Positions 6,527 to 11,534 of a stretch of 12,054 nucleotides of DNA are shown one piece after another (position 1 is the stretch's first letter; the number at the start of each line of letters is the position of its first letter). The position numbers and the translations under genes are program-made. Location: positions 1 through 12,054 of the forward strand of contig JBDTBU010000329.1 of NCBI GenBank assembly GCA_039923935.1, read 5' to 3'. The stretch comes from Paraktedonobacter sp039923935. GTDB lineage: Bacteria > Chloroflexota > Ktedonobacteria > Ktedonobacterales > Ktedonobacteraceae. The notes under the pieces are model-generated. The model saw only the letters and a list, made by a program, of their open reading frames with translations, ran no database searches and was not told the DNA's origin.

Positions 6527-6540
6527 ATTGGAGACTTTGA
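6527..6540 (+). promoter_or_regulatory. Operator-like repeat 2
   Basis: Second exact copy of ATTGGAGACTTTGA, in the same orientation, 59 bp centre-to-centre from the first. It falls at about +7 to +20 of the rightward transcript, a position where a bound repressor would block initiation or clearance. Confidence 0.65.
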
Positions 6541-6588
6541 TGTTTTCGCATTCTTTGGCTACTATGATAAGAATGGTTTTGTAGGGGT

Positions 6589-6621
6589 GCTGACCTGGAC
6601 GCTGCAAACATCCAGGTCAGC
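6589..6621 (+). other. 11-bp hairpin in the operon leader
   Basis: GCTGACCTGGA (6589-6599) and TCCAGGTCAGC (6611-6621) are perfectly complementary around an 11-nt loop. It lies about 70 nt into the rightward transcript. No T-run follows, so simple termination is unlikely. It could be an antitermination or protein-binding structure, or a symmetric operator. Confidence 0.7.
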
Positions 6622-6724
6622 GGTGAGTATCTAGGCTCTGTCAAGAGTCGTCCAGGTTCCTCGCTTTTTAGTATCGCTGGCGGGTTCCTGGCTGTCAAGC
6701 TCAGCGATATTTGAAGGAGTTCCT

Positions 6725-7093
6725 ATGGAACAGGTAAACCCGTATCCCATCGAAGTGGACACGTTTCGGCATTGGCTGCACACGGCGCAGCGTCCCGGCG
6801 ATGTTGCAGGCATCACGACCGATGATACAGCGTGCCCACTGTCCAACTTCCTGCAAGACACCTACGGCGGCTCCTGGGCCGTCCACTTTTCCGAGTTTGA
6901 GCCGCTGGTTGATGGCCTCCTGCAGAAGACCCCTGCGCGTTTTGCGCTGCCAGCCTGGGCGGCCTGCTTTGCGCTGCGGCTTGACTTGGTTGCTGGGTGT
7001 CAGCACGTCCCCGTCTCGTTCGTGCGTGCACTCGTGCTGCTTGATGACATCTGCGCATACATCCAGAAAGCAGAGGCGGTACACCATGTCTAA
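6725..7093 (+). CDS. Hypothetical protein, first gene of the element operon
   Basis: A 122-aa protein I do not recognise. The ATG is preceded by GAAGGAG at good spacing. The sequence is neutral to acidic and rich in Trp, Phe and Leu, with a Trp-Ala-Ala-Cys-Phe-Ala-Leu-Arg-Leu helix in the middle (about residues 78-87). It ends in a probable amphipathic helix (FVRALVLLDDICAYIQKAEA). It has no signal peptide or membrane segment. Its stop overlaps the start of the next gene by 8 nt, indicating translational coupling, so the two products may act together. It is the first gene after the rightward promoter, where antirepressor or early-function genes often sit in mobile elements; that is inference from position. 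Confidence 0.7.
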   Translation: MEQVNPYPIEVDTFRHWLHTAQRPGDVAGITTDDTACPLSNFLQDTYGGSWAVHFSEFEPLVDGLLQKTPARFALPAWAACFALRLDLVAGCQHVPVSFVRALVLLDDICAYIQKAEAVHHV

Positions 7094-7436
7094 ACGTTCT
7101 CTTTCCCCTCAACATGGCCCTGCTGGCTTTTTTGATGGGCTGGCTGTAGCTTCCGCTCCTGTGCCGGTGGCCTCTGGCCTCTCACCTGAGCAAGCCCAGC
7201 GCGTGCGTCTGGTCGCCGCTTCCTTGCAGCGGGACATTCATCGCTTTCAGCAGCAGCTCGCTAGCTTACTGGTTTCCTGGGAGCAACAAGGGCACCAGAC
7301 CGTTGAGGCGAACGTCGCGCTGTCCTTTACGCTGAAAAGTCTGGTGGAATGGCTCCCGGCTGACCTACAACCCTTGGTAGCTCAGTTTCTCGATCTGCGT
7401 GCGTGCATTGTTCTGCGAGAGTATCAGGAGGTCTAA
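7086..7436 (+). CDS. Hypothetical small helical protein
   Basis: A 116-aa protein without recognised family. I chose the ATG at 7086 because GAGGCGG precedes it and it overlaps the stop of the upstream gene by 8 nt. A longer in-frame start at 6801 would lie inside that gene. The N-terminus (MSKRSLSPQHGPAGFFDGLAV) looks disordered. Residues about 34-70 (LSPEQAQRVRLVAASLQRDI...) form a long helix rich in Gln and Arg, and a further helical part ends in LREYQEV. The composition suggests a soluble helical bundle, perhaps a DNA- or protein-binding accessory. The next gene starts two bases after its stop, continuing the tight operon. Confidence 0.65.
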   Translation: MSKRSLSPQHGPAGFFDGLAVASAPVPVASGLSPEQAQRVRLVAASLQRDIHRFQQQLASLLVSWEQQGHQTVEANVALSFTLKSLVEWLPADLQPLVAQFLDLRACIVLREYQEV

Positions 7437-7438
7437 CG

Positions 7439-7777
7439 ATGGCAGAGAACAAAAACCGTGTGCAGGCAGGTCGCTTGCTCAAAGAAGAGGGTGCGCTTCA
7501 GGTGTACGAGTTGTCTACGATTTCAGGGTATGGCGTTGGCGGTTTTGATCTCGTAACAGCGGCTTTCAATAGCACTGGCGTCGCAGTCCGTGTCTCGTCC
7601 GGCACCGAATATGCGGGTAGTTCTTTACCAGCAGCCTCTCAGGTGGTGCTCACACGCGACGGTTTTGCAGCGCTGGTCGCCTCCTACCGGGCTTATGAGC
7701 GGGCCGAAAAGAAGCGTTATGGGACTTTGTCTGATGGTGACTTCGATCCATTTCTGGATGAGGGTGAGCTTCCGTAA
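7439..7777 (+). CDS. Hypothetical small acidic-tailed protein
   Basis: A 112-aa unrecognised protein. AGGAGG sits just upstream of the ATG at 7439; the earlier in-frame ATG at 7403 overlaps the preceding gene and is less likely. The central part (ISGYGVGGFDLVTAAF, then GVAVRVSSGTEYAGS) looks like beta strands with Gly-rich turns. A helix around YRAYERAEKKRYG follows, then an acidic C-terminus (DGDFDPFLDEGELP). Such a small beta domain plus acidic tail could bind DNA-processing proteins, but this is speculation. A 108-bp gap without visible features separates it from the SSB-like gene. Confidence 0.68.
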   Translation: MAENKNRVQAGRLLKEEGALQVYELSTISGYGVGGFDLVTAAFNSTGVAVRVSSGTEYAGSSLPAASQVVLTRDGFAALVASYRAYERAEKKRYGTLSDGDFDPFLDEGELP

Positions 7778-7885
7778 AGCATTCCTGCTGTGCGTTCATC
7801 TCGTCAAGCGTTCGTCTATCCAGCCTGGGGCGCTGTGCTCCGGGCTGCTCTCCCACCATACAACACAGAAAGAACAGGTACACTC

Positions 7886-8329
7886 ATGAGCTTTATTCTT
7901 GAAGGCACTATCAACGGCATGCGCCCCGTTTCCGGCGTCACCACGTCCGAGGGCAAAAACAAGGGGTCATACTGGCATTTCCTCTCGATGGAAGTCTGCG
8001 ACTCGCGCTTTGGTCAGGTCTATTCCTGCCAACTGCGCTCTAACGACAAAGAACTGTTTGAACAATTTGTTAAGATCGGTGCTGGTGTCGATAAGAACGG
8101 GCAAAAGTCAGAGGTTGGTTCCCTGCTCCAAGACCTGACGGGGCATAGTGTCAAGCTGCTGATTAAAGGCGTCTCGGCTGGGGAGCGTGTCATTTCTACC
8201 CCGGCGAAAGGTGCTTCTTTCGCGAAAGGTGCTCCACCGGCGAAACCTCTTGAAGAGATCATCCTTCAGGTGCGCTTCTATGTGGGCGGGATCAAAGACC
8301 TGGGCCTGCCGAAAAACGACGATTTCTAG
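7886..8329 (+). CDS. Putative OB-fold / single-stranded-DNA-binding-like protein
   Basis: A 147-aa protein. I chose the ATG at 7886 because the in-frame upstream ATG (7790) gives a poor, non-homologous-looking extension. Residues 1-50 alternate strands and turns (FILEGTINGMRP, then YWHFLSMEVCDS, then GQVYSCQLR), a pattern compatible with an OB fold. A low-complexity segment (TPAKGASFAKGAPPAKP, residues 105-121) follows. The C-terminus ends in LPKNDDF, reminiscent of the acidic, Phe-terminated tip by which bacterial SSBs recruit partners. The identification is inference: no diagnostic SSB motif is certain. It sits in an element operon ahead of a possible replication initiator, which fits a role in handling ssDNA. 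The Shine-Dalgarno is weak (ACAGGT). Confidence 0.6.
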   Translation: MSFILEGTINGMRPVSGVTTSEGKNKGSYWHFLSMEVCDSRFGQVYSCQLRSNDKELFEQFVKIGAGVDKNGQKSEVGSLLQDLTGHSVKLLIKGVSAGERVISTPAKGASFAKGAPPAKPLEEIILQVRFYVGGIKDLGLPKNDDF

Positions 8330-8395
8330 TGCGTCCAGTGGGCGGCTGCTCCTCATCCGAGTGGCTGCCCTCCTTTTGAGAGAGGAACATCTGGT

Positions 8396-8989
8396 ATGAA
8401 ACAGTCACTGGTCCAGCGTGCGACACGCGCATTGCTCCTGCTACTCCTGTGCGGCGTGCTCTCGGCGTGTGAGGGGTTGGACACCACCTCGGCGGCGGGA
8501 GCCATTGCCCAACCCACACTGGCGACATCCAGCCCGTACGTGCTGCCAGAGCCGCCCACCGTCTCGGCCTCCTTCATAAACCGGGTGCTGCTGGCCTATC
8601 ATTCTCCGGCTGCTGGCTTGGGTCAAACCATGCTCGACGATGGGCAACACTTTAGGATCGATCCCGTGTACGCGCTGGCGTGGTTTCTCCACGAGGACGG
8701 CATGGGTACGACTGGCTGGGGTGCGCTCAATCGCTCCCTTGGCAACACGCGCTGCTCTCAAGGTTATTCGTGTCGGGGCGGCTATCGGGCCTATCCCTCG
8801 TGGGCTGCGGGCTTTTGGGATTGGTTTCACTTGCTGCGGGTGCTCTACATCGATCAGTGGCATTTGTCCACTGTTGCGGCTATTGTGCCGGTGTACGCGC
8901 CGTCCTCGGATCACAACGACGTAGCAGGCTACATTTCAGCTATTGAACAGTCGGTCGATACATGGCGTGCCGGGCGCGTCCTGGTCTAG
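8396..8989 (+). CDS. Lipoprotein with glucosaminidase/lysozyme-like domain
   Basis: A 197-aa probable cell-wall hydrolase. The N-terminus is a lipoprotein signal: charged MKQSLVQR, a Leu-rich core, and lipobox LSAC with Cys25 as the lipidated residue. A short Pro/Thr/Ser linker follows. Residues about 56-193 resemble the glucosaminidase (GH73-type) family: WFLHEDGMGTTGWGALNRSL with candidate catalytic Glu100, then YRAYPSWAAGFWDWFHLL, then VPVYAPSSDHNDVAGYI and a final helix. Cys120 and Cys126 could form a disulfide. In conjugative systems, wall hydrolases of different folds open peptidoglycan for the transfer channel; that role here is inferred from context. GAGAGGAAC precedes the ATG. It lies between the SSB-like gene and a membrane-protein gene. 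Confidence 0.82.
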   Translation: MKQSLVQRATRALLLLLLCGVLSACEGLDTTSAAGAIAQPTLATSSPYVLPEPPTVSASFINRVLLAYHSPAAGLGQTMLDDGQHFRIDPVYALAWFLHEDGMGTTGWGALNRSLGNTRCSQGYSCRGGYRAYPSWAAGFWDWFHLLRVLYIDQWHLSTVAAIVPVYAPSSDHNDVAGYISAIEQSVDTWRAGRVLV

Positions 8990-9016
8990 CCACACACGAA
9001 AGAAAGGGATACACCT

Positions 9017-10033
9017 ATGAGCATATTCAAGCGGGCTGGGAAGGCCATCACTACCTTTGTGACCGAGTTGGGTAGTGATAAGGTTCAAACGTTTGCTGCA
9101 TTTCGGGAAGAACATGCAGAGGAAGAAGCAGAGAAACAGGCACAAGAGGAGAAGAAAGCGATGAAACAGGCACAAAAACAGCAATATGCACAGCCACACG
9201 ACACGAACGCGAATGGCGAGGCGCTTACCACGTCCAACATGACGCAAGACCAACTGCGTGAACGGCGTGTCAGACTGATCGAGGGCGCAAAGGTAGCGCG
9301 TCCCATCCACGAGGCTATCATGCTCTTCGCGCTCAAGGTCTGGCTGCTGCTCGGTCCTCCGGCCTTCGTCGCGCTGACCACCTCCGAGATTGCGTACATC
9401 TTCGCGCAGTTGCTCCCGCCTGGGGACTCTGGGAACAAGATCATCCTGCTCGGTGCGCTCTTTGTCGATCTCGCCATGATGTTTACCACCTTTGGCGTCG
9501 CCATTAAACGGCGTGACTTGGCCGAGAAACGCGAGGTTAACGGCGCTGTGTCCAAACGCGAAGCGGGGGAAATCTGGTTTGGAACGAGCCTGTGGTTGGT
9601 TTTCGCGACCATCAACGTTGTCGGGCAATCGGCCTTCCTGCTGCGCATTGTCGATGCCAACGCCAGTCCTGGCAATCTCAGCTTGATCTATCTGTTTATT
9701 GGCGCTCGCGTGACGGGCTTCATCCTGGGAGATGCCTGTACCGCCTTCTTCCTGGCGAAAGTCGATAGCAGTCCGCTCAAACTGATCGCCCGTTCGGAAC
9801 GCGAAAAGGGCATACTGTACGCCGACATCGCCAATGCTGAAGGCAAACGTCAGATCGCCGAGGCGGAAGCAGAGTGCGCCATCTTGCTGATCAAACTGGA
9901 CGCTGACCAAAAGAAAGAAGACGCAGCATTTCTCGCCTCGCTCAAACGTCGCGCGTTTGCGGCTGCGCTGGGTGATACGCCACCACCTTCTGATGGTCCC
10001 ACGCGCTCACGCATCTACCGTGGTAACACCTAG
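9017..10033 (+). CDS. Four-helix membrane protein with charged coiled-coil ends
   Basis: A 338-aa protein not matched to a known family. Residues about 28-56 are a Glu/Lys/Gln-rich helix (EEHAEEEAEKQAQEEKKAMK), likely coiled coil. Four hydrophobic helices follow at about 101-121, 141-163, 187-208 and 222-247. A second long charged helix spans about 256-314 (SEREKGILYADIANAEGKRQ onward), then a Pro-rich, basic tail. Both ends are probably cytoplasmic. The shape is that of a membrane scaffold, such as a transfer-channel or motor-anchor component. A 324-aa antisense open frame over this gene is a composition artefact. It lies 27 bp after the hydrolase gene, with which it may cooperate. AAAGGG precedes the ATG. 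Confidence 0.8.
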   Translation: MSIFKRAGKAITTFVTELGSDKVQTFAAFREEHAEEEAEKQAQEEKKAMKQAQKQQYAQPHDTNANGEALTTSNMTQDQLRERRVRLIEGAKVARPIHEAIMLFALKVWLLLGPPAFVALTTSEIAYIFAQLLPPGDSGNKIILLGALFVDLAMMFTTFGVAIKRRDLAEKREVNGAVSKREAGEIWFGTSLWLVFATINVVGQSAFLLRIVDANASPGNLSLIYLFIGARVTGFILGDACTAFFLAKVDSSPLKLIARSEREKGILYADIANAEGKRQIAEAEAECAILLIKLDADQKKEDAAFLASLKRRAFAAALGDTPPPSDGPTRSRIYRGNT

Positions 10034-10061
10034 CCCGCCGAACGCTCGTGTCCCTCGCTCC

Positions 10062-10127
10062 TGGTGTTTGGCTCCTGGCGTGAAGATCAGAGCTCCTAGC
10101 TCTTTCTTCGCCCAGCGCCAAACGCCA
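10062..10127 (+). other. Long stem-loop after the membrane-protein gene
   Basis: Arms 10062-10072 and 10117-10127 pair over 11 bp with one G-U. Further in, CTGG (10075-10078) pairs with CCAG (10112-10115). At the top, AGAGC and GCTCT form a 5-bp hairpin around 10089-10103. The structure lies just downstream of the membrane-protein stop. No T-run follows the outer arms. Confidence 0.55.
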
Positions 10128-10185
10128 AAGGCTAGGGTTCGCCCTTCGCTCGTCGCTCGTCACCCATAATGAAAAGGTTATACCT

Positions 10186-10815
10186 ATGAACAAACAGAAC
10201 CATACATCACTTGCTCAGCCCGCTCTACAGGCGGACGCAAGACCCATCGATGACAGCCGTTTTTTTGCAAGGGGTCTGCTAGATGGCCTTCCTGGCGTAC
10301 AAACCCGTCAGATACGGCTCTCAGACGCTCCTAGAGGCATACAAACAGTACCCTTGCTCGTGCACGTCTCTGCAATCCATAACTATCTGTTATCTCTCAA
10401 TTCACGACAAAACAGGCTAACCGCTCTTCGTGAAACTGGCTGCTCAGGCACCCGGACCGAGTTGAGGCAGACCTGTTGCGGCGTGTACTCAAGTCAGTGG
10501 AGAGAGTGGCCCGTAGGGTTTAGGCTTGACAGGGCATGTTATACTCCCATCCAGAAAACGAGGGGTCTTGTAACAACTCTTGCTCAGTATACCCATCCCT
10601 CGTTTTCGGCCCCTACGAGCAAACTGCCCTGTCAAGGCCCACTCTCGGAACGGGCCACAACGACGCAATGCTCGCCTACTGTCCACTTCCTGCTGAGCAC
10701 AACGCTCGTCAAAAATGGGCAGGGAGCGGAACAAGTAACACGCTCCCCTCTAAATACACTCAGCAATACGAACCCGCTTTCAGCCGTATCTCAGAGAAAT
10801 GAGGTGCACGTATGA
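10186..10815 (+). CDS. Doubtful open frame (hypothetical or decayed)
   Basis: A 209-aa frame of uncertain reality. In favour: its start has AAAAGG and a leader (TTATACCTATGAAC) much like those of the genes at 7886 and 9017, and its TGA overlaps the ATG of the methyltransferase gene in an ATGA junction. Against: the protein is rich in Ser, Thr, Arg and Cys without hydrophobic periodicity, uses rare codons not favoured by its neighbours, and its middle-to-late part contains a triple-nested palindrome. No domain is recognised. The first part may be a remnant of a real gene. The frame may also be open by chance across a structured noncoding region. Confidence 0.25.
   Translation: MNKQNHTSLAQPALQADARPIDDSRFFARGLLDGLPGVQTRQIRLSDAPRGIQTVPLLVHVSAIHNYLLSLNSRQNRLTALRETGCSGTRTELRQTCCGVYSSQWREWPVGFRLDRACYTPIQKTRGLVTTLAQYTHPSFSAPTSKLPCQGPLSERATTTQCSPTVHFLLSTTLVKNGQGAEQVTRSPLNTLSNTNPLSAVSQRNEVHV
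10502..10646. repeat. Triple-nested palindrome, candidate origin or structured RNA
   Basis: Three perfectly complementary arm pairs nest inside one another: 10502-10509 with 10639-10646 (8 bp), 10525-10536 with 10625-10636 (12 bp), and 10554-10564 with 10597-10607 (11 bp). A further 7-bp complement, 10512-10518 with 10611-10617, crosses the middle stem and could form an alternative fold or pseudoknot. The apical loop is about 32 nt. Such order is not expected inside a protein gene. Possibilities are oriT, a single-strand origin, an attC-like site or a noncoding RNA. Confidence 0.75.
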
Positions 10816-11534
10816 ACCGACCTCTTTTGCTTGATCTCTTTTGCGGTGCCGGTGGTGCTGCGGTTGGCTATGCGCGTGCAGGCTTTGAGGTGGTTGGCGT
10901 CGATATCGCACCACAAAAGCACTATCCGTATGCGTGTTACCAGGATGATGCGTTGCATGTCCTTGCTCTGCTCCTGAGTGGCCAGACCTGGCACGGCTAT
11001 CACTTGCACGATTTTGCAGTGCTCCATGCCTCTCCACCGTGCCAAGGCTACTCGCGCTCCCGTCATATTCAGAGTCGGGAGCATCCCATGCTGCTGGATG
11101 TGGTGCGCGAACGTCTGACAAAAACGGGCCTTCCCTGGATTATGGAAAACGTCGCAGGTGCGCCTATGCCGTCGTTCCTGGTGCTGTGCGGGACACACTT
11201 CGGCCTGAACGTCTACCGTCATCGCCAATTCGAGGCAAGCCATTTATTGTTGGCTCCTGGTCCGTGTGCTCACCCACGCGCACTGCTGCCTGGGTATGTC
11301 TGCATCTTTGGAAAGACCGTGAACGGACATCAAACCGGTTGCCGTGGAAATCATTACCAACGTTACTCGCTTGCCTATGGTCACGTGGCTATGGGTATTG
11401 ACTGGAACATGACTCATACCGAATTGAGTCAGGCAATTCCACCAGCTTATACCACATTCCTAGGTCAGCAACTGGTGACGCTCGCTGATGGCTGCTCAAG
11501 TACTCATCCTTTAGAAAGCGAGGTGCTCGCATGA
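10812..11534 (+). CDS. Orphan C5-cytosine DNA methyltransferase
   Basis: A 240-aa enzyme that transfers methyl from S-adenosylmethionine to cytosine C5 in DNA. Motif I is LDLFCGAGGAAVGYARAGF (SAM binding), followed by VVGVDIAP (motif II). Motif IV is SPPCQGYS with catalytic Cys77. Motif VI is ENV (residues 112-114), motif VIII is VYRHRQFE, and motif X is AIPPAYTTFLGQQL. It is short for the family, with a small target-recognition part (about residues 150-200), a form common in phages and mobile elements. No restriction endonuclease is adjacent, so it may protect element DNA from host restriction or mark it epigenetically. Its start and stop each overlap the neighbouring frames by ATGA. Confidence 0.93.
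   Translation: MNRPLLLDLFCGAGGAAVGYARAGFEVVGVDIAPQKHYPYACYQDDALHVLALLLSGQTWHGYHLHDFAVLHASPPCQGYSRSRHIQSREHPMLLDVVRERLTKTGLPWIMENVAGAPMPSFLVLCGTHFGLNVYRHRQFEASHLLLAPGPCAHPRALLPGYVCIFGKTVNGHQTGCRGNHYQRYSLAYGHVAMGIDWNMTHTELSQAIPPAYTTFLGQQLVTLADGCSSTHPLESEVLA

Larger units (their letters stand above)
6403..6724. promoter_or_regulatory. Divergent control region of the element
   Basis: These 322 bp separate the leftward HTH-GNAT gene from the rightward operon. They hold the leftward promoter (6438-6466), the rightward promoter (6485-6514), two 14-bp operator-like repeats, and an rightward leader of about 200 nt with an 11-bp hairpin (6589-6621). No ORF here is convincing. The layout resembles a lysogeny-type or excision-type genetic switch. 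Confidence 0.6.
10034..10811. other. Weakly coding, structure-rich region
   Basis: About 780 bp between the membrane protein and the methyltransferase. An open frame spans 10186-10815, but its codon use (aga, cta, ata) and residue composition are unlike its neighbours. Two large inverted-repeat structures lie here, at 10062-10127 and 10502-10646. Candidate roles are a structured RNA, an origin (transfer or replication), or decayed sequence. No known RNA family was recognised. Confidence 0.5.

Noticed and set aside
8340..8374. Possible terminator after the SSB-like gene
   Set aside because: A 7-bp stem with a wobble and a 17-nt loop, followed by TCCTTTT, is weak. The next gene starts right after in the same direction.
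8936..9910. 324-aa minus-strand open frame
   Set aside because: It lies antisense to the coiled-coil membrane-protein gene. Its Gln/Glu/Arg-rich and Leu/Cys/Phe-run composition reflects the complement of that gene, and there is no credible start.
10526..10545. TTGACA followed by TATACT as a promoter
   Set aside because: The spacing is only 8 bp, and TTGACA is part of the 12-bp palindrome arm.
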